The position numbers and the translations under genes were made by a program. From the NCBI GenBank assembly GCA_900618795.1, contig UYJD01000004.1, forward strand, positions 624,560 through 688,559: 64,000 nucleotides of DNA. Direction: 5' to 3'. Every line of letters begins with the position of its first letter. The stretch's first letter is position 1. The stretch is from Cyanodermella asteris. Taxonomy: Eukaryota; Ascomycota; Lecanoromycetes; Ostropales; Stictidaceae. Below, piece after piece: positions 1 to 10,502 of the stretch. The notes under the pieces are model-generated. The model saw only the letters and a program-made list of their open reading frames with translations, was not told the DNA's origin and did not search any database.

Positions 1-1951
1 TAGGTTTGTGTGCAAGAGAGTTACAAGCGTTGAGAGAGGTTTCTCTCTTAACTCTCTTAACTCTCTTCGGAGTCGGACTCCGACAGGTACGTCCCCGACG
101 TTCCTCGTGCTAGTTGATTGGCCACCATGCGTCTGGGACGCATGGGCTCCCTCATGTCCGTGACATAGTCGCCTACATAGTCAGCCACCCGTGCCCGCGT
201 TACACTAAGGCGCTCGCTCGAGGGATCTCGCGAGTCTAGAGTCTGGAAGGCTGACTATGAAAGACTAAGCGCAGCTTCTCCAAATCAGGTCACGCATGTG
301 GCTACCTGGCAACGCCGCCAGTCAGATTGCTTCGGGTCCCGACAGAGTGTACTTCCCAGTTCGATTAACCCCCGCGCATTCCGTAGCAGTCGGAACTCGC
401 TTGCAGACACGCCTCTTGATCAAGTCGTGGCCGTGGCACCCTCGACTAAACATCCAAGTACCACGTGAAAATTTGGGGTCAGCATCCGGATCGTGAATAG
501 CTCGATCACCTCCCAAAGGCCGTCCAAGCGCAACTACGTTTTGAGTACCAGCCCCTTGCGTAAGCTTCGAAGTCTACCGCCATTGCGCTAGGAAGAGGAT
601 ACCAACACACTACCCTACAGATGACACGACATAGATACGTTACCAGGCGTGATGATCGCTTGGGCACACTCCCGAAAATCAATACTCGTAACGATCATGG
701 GACTTGAGCGCCAACGCAACTTCGGCAACGGGCCTAAAAGTGAGTTCTGTTTGACTAGCTGCGCGTTAGCCACATGGTTTAGCGCCCGTCTCTGGAGTAC
801 TGCCTGTCAGCTTTGTGAGGCAGTGAAGACCGCTGTTATGCACTGATACCCCACTGCCGGTGTGAATTAGGCTTTCAACTCAAATCCGATCACACTTCTC
901 GTTAGCGGTGAGGTTGACAGTTATGAGGCGGCTTCATAACATGTTATCAGCCCTACCTGTAGGAATGGAGCTTTAACTTAGCCCTAAACCTAAGCTGAGG
1001 TTGTCATGGCGCTTAAAGCGAGATTCATAGGTCGAAAACTGCTGAACACTAGATGACCAGGCGCTGGAGATCGAGCAACGCGTCAATCTAATCCAGATAT
1101 GTAGTTCAGCATAGCTTCTAGGCGCTGAAAGCGAGGCAGTCATAGTTCAACACCTGCTGAGTACCAGACAACCAGACGCCGGGATGTCGTGTTACGTGTC
1201 AAACTAATCCAGATGTGTACTTGCTCGGCGCAGTCTGCATTTCCAGCTGATCTCTGGCCTTCAGCCACACGCTGTGTACTATCAAGAATCGAGAATGACG
1301 GTAGTACATAATAATGATTCCCTCCCCCCTCCCCTCTATCAAGCGAGTAAAGCCAGCAGCCTCGCATTGCATCTCCCCCACAATCAAGAGTATCCGCAAG
1401 AACTTCGCAACATGCCGAATAGAATCTTTAGCAGCACTCTCATGAAGACCCTCCAAAGAGCTGGCAGGATCCTCAACGTCAAATTCGCCCACCCAGACAG
1501 AGAGCTGAAATCGGACGTACTTGGGTCAAAGTGTGAAAGACAATTTCACTAAAGCCATCGAACAGGCAGACGTGCCTGCCAATGCAGCTGCGGCTATCTT
1601 AGCGTGAGCGCAACGGCCGTTCCTGTCTGCAGAACGTGCTAATGTAATTAGTGAAAACCAACACCCGAGTGAGAGCGACAGCAAAGATCACTTACCACCG
1701 TTTTTGAGACCGAAGGCAGAGATTATATCTCGACCAGGCATATTTATCCCGCTAAATGAGGCAGCGGGATTGGTCGCTGGAAGCCGCTCGGAATCGTTTG
1801 TATTTCAAGGATCTTATCTGAGATGACACTAGCGTCCATGAAAGTAATTGTCGTTGCTTTTCGATCTGCTTCGTTGAAGTTCTCTCGCTGCGACTGCGTT
1901 GAAAGACCATTAGAAGATAACGTTCGACGACGGATACAGGAGGAAGCTGTA
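1..1951. other. gene-free stretch at the left end
   Basis: I see no coding region. Open frames here are under 100 codons, lack coding-type third-position bias and match no family I recognise. A 9-bp repeat (taactctct) and a short inverted repeat (cggagt/actccg) lie at about 43-82. A diverged tandem duplication lies at about 1008-1222 and is listed separately. No terminal repeats or transposase-like sequence were recognised. Confidence 0.6.
1008..1222. repeat. diverged tandem duplication, two copies, period about 113 bp
   Basis: Copy A is about 1008-1106 and copy B about 1121-1222. Both begin with a gcgct(t/g)aaagcgag block and both carry a taatccagat block near the end, with matching sequence between them (roughly 70-75% identity by eye, with small indels). 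Many differences are transitions, which would fit repeat-induced point mutation, but I have not counted them. No coding potential is seen in either copy. Confidence 0.65.
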
Positions 1952-3055
1952 TCACTCTTCCCACCAAGGATCATTCATGACATCGTCCATTGTCAGCCTT
2001 TGAGTCGGGTTGAGGTCGGTCATTTTGAGGATGAACTGCTTCGTCTTTTCGTCGAGATTGGGAAGGGTGCTTTGGTCCCAATTTCTGAAGCGGTCCTCAG
2101 GCCTTTCATCCGCGACCACCACCTCGGACAATGCCGACAACAGCTCATTCCAGAACTCGTCATCTATGCGGGCGAGGAGTTCTGCTGGAGCAGGGCCAAA
2201 CATAGACAGTAACTTGTAAAGAATCACTTGTTCAGGCTCTGTCCCCTCTTTCTTAAGCTGCTCGAAATCGGGATGGAGTACTTCAGCTCCTGTGATGGTG
2301 TATAGGCACTGGAGTAACCGTGATCAACCAAGCGCGCGAGATTTTCAACTTGGCCACTCACTATCAGTCCGTATGAGAACACCTCTGACTCTTTCCCAAC
2401 ACCCTTTCCGGCTTGTCCTTCTGGGCTGCGCCACATAACGTTTCCAATCCTGTGGTCCAAGAGTATGTTGCCCTTCAGCTGCAATGCGCAGTCCAGGTCG
2501 GCCAGAACAACGCGCTCTACCTCAATGTCGTTTCCCTCTTTAGGGCTCCAATTCAGTAGGATATTGTCAGGTTTCAAATCTGCGGAGGCAAGTCAACGTC
2601 GGTTCGGCTGTCATCTTGGCGCTAGACTATACCCAGGTGTATCCACTGTCTCGAATGAAGCGTTTGCAAGGCCAAGCCAACTTCACGTAAGATGTGCTTC
2701 CTACTTCTGACACTGATGCTTGGATTCCTGCCTATTAGAGAAAGCAGGTCCTGTTTCAAGTGCTCATACATAAGAACCTGTTCGCCTGGATTGTCGTCGA
2801 TATGGATTCGAAGACGACGATCGTTTTCAAAGTGCTCCTTCAGCTCCCGAGAATGCTCATAGATTGACGGCGACACCCTTTTCACAATGTACGGCTTGCT
2901 GTCGGAGCTGAATGTGTCAGAGACAAATTCCAACGGACCGGACAACCCATTTACCGCGCGAGATAGACGTTGTATTCCGGCCGGCGGACAAGGCGCTTCA
3001 ACACCGCTTCGCGTACATAGGTTCGACCTGTACGACCAATGATTGTTGCAGACAT
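1952..3055 (-). CDS. protein kinase-like protein with atypical DLD motif
   Basis: Four exons are read on the minus strand: 3055-2955, 2907-2633, 2579-2362 and 2308-1952. The introns are 47, 53 and 53 nt with GT/AG ends and restore a continuous kinase fold of about 316 residues. Visible parts are a candidate lysine in YIVKRV, the catalytic loop HLDLKPDN, the metal-binding position as ADLDCA (DLD instead of DFG), an MWRSPE segment where the APE motif is expected, and a helical C-lobe ending in WWEE. No clear glycine-rich loop is seen. The length fits a bare kinase domain. It is divergently arranged with TFB3. The start at 3055 is the first ATG in frame; an upstream exon is possible. Substrate and pathway are unknown. 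It may be an active kinase of a fungus-specific family or a pseudokinase. Confidence 0.75.
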
Positions 3056-3459
3056 TTTGACCTGCACAACAGTGACCGCAGCACAAGCTTGGGAGTTGGC
3101 TCTCGAATGGAACACTTATTGAGCGAAGGGACTAATTATTCCAGGCTCTGGCAGTCGCAACTCTGAAAGATGGGAAATGTGAAACGAAAATTGAGGCATA
3201 TGCGACAGACCAACGAGTGGACTACACCACGGAGTGGTTGCCACGGCATCGAACGATATGTCTCGATGCAGGGCGGTGGGCGGCTAGCGAACTTTACACA
3301 AGCGATCTCAGCAGACTCATCAGCTTGGGTTGTCTCGGACTCTCCAGAGGCGGAGAGCGGCTGAGCGGCTGAGCGCGCTAACACGGAAACATGCGACGGA
3401 CCTACGATCCGGTTTGTCAGCCATAGCATCAGTAGTTCCTTCAGACGCCTCCATGCTTC
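3056..3459. other. divergent promoter region, kinase-like gene / TFB3
   Basis: This is 404 bp between two divergent start codons. A short repeated tgagcggctgagcgcgct stretch lies near 3358-3380. A minus-strand open frame (3136-3429) has no recognisable similarity and is not called. Confidence 0.5.
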
Positions 3460-4596
3460 ATGACTGCCACTAGCGGCTCATCTTCGGCACGTTCAGTGCA
3501 GCATGCCCGCCATGCCAGCGAAGATGGCCGACAGGCCAGACGGTCAGTACCCTCGCCGACCCGTATATCATCAAAGCTGACAAAACTGACAGAGTCGTGT
3601 CCCGTCTGCAAGCAGTCCACCTACCTGAATCCGAGCATGAAGTTCAAGATCAACCCGGAATGCTACCACCGCATGTGCGACAGCTGCATCGACCGCATCT
3701 TCGCGTCTGGGCCCGCACCCTGTCCCGTTGCAGGCTGCAAGAAGACACTCCGCAAGGCCAAGTTCCGAACACAAACATTCGGCGACCTGAGGATTGAACG
3801 AGAATGTGACATTCGCAAGCGCGTCAACGGCATCTTGAACAAGCGGGAAGAGGACTTTGAGACGCTCCGCGATTTCAACGACTACCAGGAGAAGAAGGAG
3901 GATCTCTGCTGGAAGCTGATCAACAACGAGGATGTTGCGAGCGTGGAGAAGCAGCTGGTTTCGTTCGAGCGGGACAACAAGGAGTCAATCTTGGCGAACA
4001 TGAGACTTGAAGCTTGGGAGCGTGAGGAGGCTCAGAATTATGAGGAAGCTCGTCATCAGCGGGCGGCGGCTAGTCGCGCGGAGCTGAAGCAGGAACTCGC
4101 TGATGAGCGTGCGGCGCGCGGCCAACAGCTCAAGGGCGTCGTTGATAGTATCATGGACGCCAAGGGAGATCCAGAAGAGGCCGCCAGACGCGCTCGTGAG
4201 CGAGTGGTCAAGGAGAGAAGCACTGGCGTGCCACGCAAGGAGAGGGCCGAGAGCCAGATCCAAGCGAAGACAGACAAACAAGAGGCCGGTAGAACTGGTC
4301 TCATGGAGTCAACCAAGGCAAGATCCGGGCTCGCATTTGCGGGTATGCGAAAGAAAGAGGTGAAAGAAGTGCAAGGACCGTGCGATCCGTTTGATGGTGT
4401 TCGACTTCAGACCAGGCATTTCACTTTCCGGAGCGACGGCATGTACACGAACAACCACGTGGAAAAGACGAAAAACGATACAGCGATGTTAGCTGGTGGC
4501 TTCAGTGCTACTGACTACTTCCGGCATGCGTTGTTCGATGCTCACGCTGGCTTGGGTATTAATGTCGGCAGGGAAAAGGCACAATCTGTCACCTGA
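3460..4596 (+). CDS. tfb3: TFIIH/CAK assembly factor MAT1 (RNA polymerase II transcription factor B subunit 3)
   Basis: Single exon, 378 aa. Tfb3/MAT1 tethers the CDK-activating kinase (Kin28/Cdk7-cyclin) to TFIIH in the nucleus for Pol II CTD phosphorylation and nucleotide excision repair. After a short Ser/Arg-rich leader, a C3HC4-type RING finger runs from about residue 47 (CPVCKQ) through CYHRMCDSC to CPVAGC near residue 93, followed by the LRKAKFRTQTFGD segment typical of this family. A long charged coiled-coil region, about residues 110-270, follows (LRDFNDYQEKKEDLCW, then repeated E/R/A stretches). The hydrophobic C-terminal segment (YFRHALFDAHAGLGINV) matches the part that activates the kinase in homologues. 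Length is close to fungal orthologues. The start is the only ATG that keeps the leader before the RING. Confidence 0.95.
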   Translation: MTATSGSSSARSVQHARHASEDGRQARRSVPSPTRISSKLTKLTESCPVCKQSTYLNPSMKFKINPECYHRMCDSCIDRIFASGPAPCPVAGCKKTLRKAKFRTQTFGDLRIERECDIRKRVNGILNKREEDFETLRDFNDYQEKKEDLCWKLINNEDVASVEKQLVSFERDNKESILANMRLEAWEREEAQNYEEARHQRAAASRAELKQELADERAARGQQLKGVVDSIMDAKGDPEEAARRARERVVKERSTGVPRKERAESQIQAKTDKQEAGRTGLMESTKARSGLAFAGMRKKEVKEVQGPCDPFDGVRLQTRHFTFRSDGMYTNNHVEKTKNDTAMLAGGFSATDYFRHALFDAHAGLGINVGREKAQSVT

Positions 4597-5437
4597 AAGA
4601 CGACAACAACAACAACTTACTACTGTCCGTGCGGCGGGATCTCCTGTGTCGATATTGCCGGATCCCCACGAACCCTGCCACAGCACGCCAAATGCCGCCA
4701 CTCCGTTGGAAGGGGTTAACCCGACGACCATGAAATATGGCAGATAAAAAGGCGTACGCTAGGCAGCGCGGCCTCTGAGCTCTCCGAAGCTCGAAACACG
4801 CCTCGGCAAATGCCTTTACCAAGAAAAAGTCAATAATCTCGTGTCAAGTCTACCAGGTGTTGGGAATTGGCCTGGTGTGGTCAAGTACTAAACCTGCGTC
4901 ATGACTAAGGAAGATCTGCAGCATTTACTATAACATCCCAAGTACCGGTCAGTCAGCTGTCGTTGCTTGATGGGTGGAACCTGAGAGAGTGGAAACAGCC
5001 CACTTCTCCACCAAGACCATGTCTTCCCTCTGATGAGAATGGGAGTGACAATCATCTGGGAAAAGAAGCAGGTATAAGGCGGGCTGACAGAAGTCTTGAT
5101 GGACACACCTAGTTACCTACTTCCCTAAGTAGGTCCGCAACACTGCTAAGTGTACATATACCACTACTACTCCTAGTAGCTAGAGGCGCACCTTTACTTC
5201 TACCAGCCCATATATCTGTAGCGGTACTTGCAGCAGGAGCGATTGAAGGAGGGCGCAAAGTACCTGCGCAACGACTTCTTTCATCCCGCCTTGGATAGGA
5301 GCATCTCGGGTGATGGAGCTAAAGCATCGGATGAAGATTACAGTCAGACCAAGCAATGACGGAAATTTCCACTCGAGGTTCTGGATTAGCTTCTCGAGTA
5401 AGATGCTGTCGAAGTAGTTGCAACGAAGCAAATGCTC
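4597..5437. other. convergent intergenic region TFB3 / UBA4
   Basis: This is 841 bp between two convergent stop codons. No ORF with coding bias, RNA gene or repeat was recognised. It presumably holds both 3' UTRs. Confidence 0.5.
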
Positions 5438-6978
5438 TCAATACTCAGGCCAATCTGGCTCTACCTCATTTCGCCATGCTCTCAAGCCGCCCTTCAGATC
5501 TCCTATCCACCGTCCATCATCTTCGTAGCCCCACATCTTCATCTTGTGAGCTGCAATCTGCGAGTCGTTTCCTAACCTACAAACAAACACCAAAGGCGAC
5601 CCATCATACGGTATCCTCGATGTGCCCGGCTTATCATGCGGTAGACCTCTCCTCTCCGGCGCACGGTAAGTCCGAATCTGGCCAGACTCGAACCGTGACA
5701 ACGGAATGTTGATTGAACCAGGCAGATGCGCCAACTCAAACTGCACCTTGTCCCTCACATCAATAACAGTCGGCTTCAACCCCCCAAGCGCCGACCCCGA
5801 GTCGAGCCCCAGCTGCGCCTGCAACAGATCCGCCGCCGAAATCCTCGCCGACTCCTCCAGAACCCTGACCGGATTCGTCACGCCACAGAACGCTACGTAG
5901 TCCAGGCTCCCCGAGTTCAGACTCTCGGCCGTTATCGTGCGTTTCTGGCCGCAGGCTATGCAATCGACTCGCTTGCCTTTCATCCTCATGCTGCGGAACT
6001 GCGGGGTCGTGTAAGCTGAGAAGAGGAGAAGGGTTGTTGGCGAGCCTGCATCGACCGCGGGGTGTGATTTTGCGGTTATGATTTTGAGGGCTTCGAGGGC
6101 CATGAGGACGCCCATTGTGCCGACTACGGGGCCGAGGATGCCGCCTTCACCGCAGCTAATGACTGAGTCGGCGGGTGGAGGCTTGGGGAAGATACATCTG
6201 TAACAAGGGCCACCCGCATTTGATGGTACGGCATCATCCTCGGCAGCGTCCATGTTCACGTCCTTGTCGAGAGGTGGAGTCGGAGGATAATTCAGCACCA
6301 CTAGCTGTCCGTCTGTCTTGAGTGCACTCGCAGATACAAGCGGCTTTCCCGCCAGGACTGCGGCGTCGGAGATCAAATACCGACTTGTCGGGTGGTCTGT
6401 ACAATCGAGAATCAGATCGTACATGGAGAAGAGCTGAAGCGCGGTCTGAGGCGTGAGATGAGCGTTGTGGGACTCGTACTGGACGTTCGGATTCGATTGC
6501 TGAAGGGCAGCCACGGCGCTGTACACTTTTGGCATGCCCACCCGGCTGGTCGTATGGAGGATCTGCCGGTGTAGGTTGGATACTTCGACCGTGTCGCCGT
6601 CGACGAGCCCGAGGCGGCTTATCCCGGCGCCGGCTAGGTATGCTGCCGCTGGGCAGCCGAGACCACCAACGCCAACGATGAGAATGGACGATTCGTGCAG
6701 ATTAAGCTGACCTGAGGAGTTTGTCAGAGAAGTTGGAGCGCGGAACTCATCGTGGACTGACCTGTTAGCCCTATCTCAGGCATGATCATCTGCCGTCCGT
6801 ATCTCTTGTAGTCTTCTGCTGGTAGAGGCCATTGCCATAACGTTTGGGCGATATCCTCACTATGAGCAGCAATGGGGACTTTCTCTGCGCTATCAGCTTG
6901 AGAGATTTCTTGTCTCAGCTCCTCGAGTCGAGCTTCGGTCGATGCGATTTCAGCAAGTATAGTCTCTCGGGTCCTCAT
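5438..6978 (-). CDS. uba4: adenylyltransferase and sulfurtransferase UBA4 (MOCS3-type)
   Basis: Two exons: 6978-6762 and 6711-5438. The 50-nt intron (6712-6761) joins GLTG to QLNLHESS. The 496-aa product is the E1-like activator of Urm1 and sulfur donor for 2-thiolation of the wobble uridine in cytosolic tRNAs; in many fungi it also activates the molybdopterin synthase small subunit. An N-terminal coiled coil (about 1-45) leads to YKRYGRQMIMPEIG, the ATP loop GVGGLGCPAA and the DGDTVEVSNLHRQ motif. Two CxxC zinc knuckles follow (CYRC and CIAC), then the E1 cysteine region DYVAFCG. A C-terminal rhodanese domain begins at TVIDVRD and carries the active-site loop CRLGNDS. All key residues are present. 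The start at 6978 is the ATG before the coiled coil. Confidence 0.96.
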
Positions 6979-7621
6979 TTTGAGGCTCAGACTCTGCCTC
7001 GCGAGACGGAAAGCGGCGCCTTGAATAACAACAGAGATCGTACAACTAACAACAAGACAAGAATTGGAAGGCTCAGATTAGAGGTCTATTTTCGAGAAAT
7101 GTGAATGAGAGACGAATCCGTCAGAACGGAGGGGCAGACTCGTGGGGTGTAGAGGAATGATTTTCTGACGGCCGTTGTCTAACAATTTCTAAACTTCGGT
7201 ACCTGGAGTGCACTGCCATCAGCTTGAAGCACAGCTAACACGCTGACCGCGCGTAACACGAATCGACTGGTCTGCATCGCCCGAGTCGCTGCAAGAGTCC
7301 TGAAATCGGCATTTGCGTGCGTGGCCGGGTGCTCTAAGTCAATACGGCAAATAAGGCGGAATGTGCTTGTGTAAGCAGCGCGTCTACAACCCGTACGTGC
7401 AGGACGATCTATGCCGACAACGGACTGAGATTCGGGCTACGACGACGAAGATTGAAGTTGGAATCTAGTATCTTTTGGTGGTACACTGGCAGCTTCTAGA
7501 CTATACACATATGCCTTAATCGACGCTTCATGCTTGAATTCCGCAGCAACCACCACCTTCACAAAGGGAAGATTGTTTTTGACCATCCATATATCCTCAT
7601 ACCCTATCCTAACCTTTGACA
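6979..7621. other. intergenic region UBA4 promoter / cytochrome c1 3' end
   Basis: This 643-bp region holds no gene I can support. A minus-strand frame at 7437-7617 beginning [12 protein letters not shown] overlaps the end of the cytochrome c1 gene out of frame. It has no recognised similarity and is probably 3' UTR. Confidence 0.45.
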
Positions 7622-8820
7622 TTACGAGAAGGGTCGAGGCTGCTGAGGGAAAGGTGGTCTCTGGTTCGCAGCAGGGCCGGCTGGCGGGTTGTAGACGAGC
7701 TTGCGGGACTTGATCGGACTCCACTTGTAGCGCTTGACCCAGATGCTGAGCGCGAACAGGGTGCTGCCGATGATCATGACCTTCCAGCCCATCTTCTTTC
7801 GGTCGTCCATCTCCGGCTCGGCAGTCCAGTTGAGGAATTCGACGACGTCCTTGGCCATTTGAGAGGTTGTGGCGGGTGTGCCGTCCTCGTATTCGACGAG
7901 ACCATCGTACAGAACACGGGCCATGGCGATACCTAAAAAGAATTAGCAAAGGAGGGACAACATCAATCCATCATACGCACCAGTTCCAGGGAAGTAAGGG
8001 TTGAAGTTCAGTCCAGACTGGACCACAGCGCCTGCTGGGGGTTCTTCAGGGTAACCGGTAAGAAGGGAGAATATGTAGTCGCAGCCACCGTGTCTGGCCT
8101 TGACCATGAGCGATAGATCTGGGGGCAAAGCACCGTTGTTGGCGGCACGAGCAGCCTCGTCGTTCTTGTACGGCCCGGGGATGTAGTCGGAAAGCTTTCC
8201 AGGTCGCTTCTCGATCTCGCCCTCGTCGTTAGGCTCCGTGTCGTACTCGTTCTCCTCAGCCATTGCCTTGGCCTCGTCGACGGTGTGCGAGCTTCCGACC
8301 AACGAGCGCCACGGGATACGGGAGATTGAGTGACATGAAGCGCAGACCTCGCGGTAGACCTGGAAACCACGGCGGAGAGACTGGTGGTCGAATGTCTTGG
8401 TGAATTTTGTGTGCTCCCACGGGTACTTAGTTGCGTGTAATCTGCGCCAATCGTCAACATCCTATCTTCATCAAGTCGCTTGTCCTCTTTCTTGCCAGTT
8501 GTCCTCCTCTTTTCGAGCATTGACATACCCTTCTTCGGCCGGGGTCATAGCATAGATCTCCTGGCCGTAAAGATGGTAGTACCAGGCGATCGAACCGACA
8601 GCAGCGGCAGTGGCGAGACTAGCCTGGATGGTGAGATTTCTTCTCGACGATGTCTCGGCCTCAGCAGCAGCTGCGGAGCTCGCGGAGCGCTGCAAAGTGG
8701 TTAGCTGAGCTCCAACGTCGGTCGGTCGGCAGCAGGAGAAAAAGCTACCTTGGCTCCCTGTAAGGCGGGCTTTGCGCTGCCAGCGGCGCGCGCCGTGCGC
8801 AATGCTGCTCGTGACAGCAT
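7622..8820 (-). CDS. cyt1: cytochrome c1, heme protein of mitochondrial complex III
   Basis: Four exons: 8820-8749, 8689-8529, 8441-7981 and 7932-7622. Introns are 59, 87 and 48 nt. The product is 334 aa. Cytochrome c1 passes electrons from the Rieske protein to cytochrome c at the inner mitochondrial membrane. An Arg/Ala-rich mitochondrial presequence ([18 protein letters not shown]) is followed by a hydrophobic sorting segment ([13 protein letters not shown]). The heme-attachment motif CASCH sits in the conserved block [13 protein letters not shown], and the methionine ligand region is [13 protein letters not shown]. The C-terminal transmembrane anchor is [15 protein letters not shown], followed by [15 protein letters not shown], typical of the family. 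Phase is consistent at all three splice sites. Confidence 0.97.
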
Positions 8821-9357
8821 TGTCTCTTGAGCGAATGTGATGCGAGGGGTGGGAAGGGATAAGGAGTGGGGATGGAAGGTGTAGACGGAGGCGAATGGTG
8901 GTCTGGTCTTGATACAAAGTGGTTGAAGCATGACTTTGTCCTCGACCAATCAGCGTCGCGCCGAACAAATCGTCGACTAACCAACACCAGCCGACAGATG
9001 TCTTGGCATCGAATCGAAGACGTCTTCCACATGCCAGCCACGTCGAATTAGTGTTTCATCTACTGAATGCCCATGTTTCGGTACTTTAGCTTGCAGAGCA
9101 CTTTCCTCACTGACTAGGAGGTCTTCATGCCAGCATGAACATCACCAGCACAGGTCTCACTCACTTGTGTTCCAGCTCATAGTATCCACCAATCACATGC
9201 AGTTAAAGGTTGAGGTACTTGACTGGTTTCACACAAATGCCTGCCATAATAAACAGCCTCCCGACAGGCATGGAAGCGGCAACAATCTGCTTTGTGATAA
9301 ATCTGCCAAACGCATAGTTGTCAATGACCGTACTCCGAGGCTCAGAATGCCGCCGCC
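8821..9357. other. intergenic region upstream of cytochrome c1
   Basis: This 537-bp stretch holds the cytochrome c1 promoter and the SLX9 3' flank. No further gene, RNA or repeat was recognised. Confidence 0.5.
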
Positions 9358-9990
9358 TCAAGTCGGCGCCTTCGTCTCCATCGTCGTATTGATGAAATTC
9401 CTCAACGCCGCCCATCTCCCCGAAGTAGCACCCTGTTCCTGCTGACTCGTAGCTTGACCTGTCTCTGCTCCTCCCGTCGCCATCTTCGCCGCCGCTGCTC
9501 CATCATGGACCCCCTGACCCGCCGTCATCTGCACCAAATTCTTCTGAAATCTCTCCCGCTCCGACCTCTCCAATTTCTCCCTCTTCTTCATCGCGCCCGG
9601 CCTAGACTTCAAACTCCTCTGCTTGATCCTCACATTTCCGAGCTCAACATCCCCGGACCTTCCGGCCGCTTCCGGTAAGGCATCGGCCAGTGATTCGAGA
9701 GTGGTGACGAGCTTTTTCGAAGGGCGGCGAGGTTTCTTTGACTTGGCTGCTGAGGATGTTTTGTGGATTTTGGAGATGAAGGTGGAGTGCTTCATGCGGC
9801 GTTTGTCGGCTTTTGAAGTTGGAAAGGGGTCGTCGGAATTGGAGAACAATGAGGCGCTGGACGTTATGCTGGTGGATTTTTCGGGACGGATGGTTTTTGA
9901 GGTTGTGGTTCGGCGCTTGGTTGGAAGTACTGGAGCCTGTGATTTTTGATCAGTTCTGTTTGATTATTTGGAATCGGGTTCAGCTACCAT
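9358..9990 (-). CDS. slx9: ribosome biogenesis protein Slx9-like
   Basis: Two exons: 9990-9988 (the ATG alone) and 9936-9358, with a 51-nt intron at 9937-9987. The product is 193 aa. Slx9 binds pre-40S particles and helps ITS1 processing and nuclear export. The family signature is visible as KADKRRMKHSTFISKI near residue 50, then a basic linker (KSKKPRRPSKK). The C-terminal conserved block LKSRPGAMKKREKLERSERERFQKNL precedes the family-like end GRWAALRNFINTTME. The first exon is only the start codon; splicing gives MAPVLPTKRR, which resembles other fungal Slx9 N-termini. Without this intron no upstream ATG reads in frame. Confidence 0.85.
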
Positions 9991-10502
9991 GTTAGCCACT
10001 GCTCGGGTTGATGTCAGGGCTGCGGCCAATTTTCAGATGAAGGCGATTGGCCAGAAAAAATGGTATTGCGAAGTCCCAGGGGCTTAATCAACGTTGTATA
10101 ATGTATGACACAGCCTTGTTCTCATTACTTTAGGCTAGTGTGTGGCGGATCTAATCGTTGGTTGAGTCGCAAGTTTAGGGCGTGTCCGCCAGCAAAATCA
10201 AACCGCAAATTAAATTCACTGCCGCGGTGATTGAGCGACATTTTCACATAACGCCGTCAGGCTTTTGCTAAGTCTCATTCATATACACGATCTGCGCTCT
10301 AGACTTCGAATTTGCACCGAAAACTGTTTCACTTGGTTTGTTGGTGTAGTTGGCTCAAATTTCCGATGGAATTTCTAGGCGCCATGCTTATGGTCGTTGT
10401 GTGAAAAGTCTCTATCGTCGGCGCTTGCTAGGTACGATCACTCGCAAAGTGATTCAAATATGATGCTTTACAAATTCGTATTGTACAAGTATAATATATC
10501 GT
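9991..10502. other. intergenic region, SLX9 promoter / DAP3 3' end
   Basis: In these 512 bp no coding region, RNA or repeat was recognised. The part near 10440-10500 is AT-rich and probably the DAP3 3' UTR. Confidence 0.5.

Noticed and set aside
7437-7949. 170-codon frame overlapping the last cytochrome c1 exon
   Set aside because: It is out of frame with the well-supported cytochrome c1 model, and the non-overlapping part shows no similarity.
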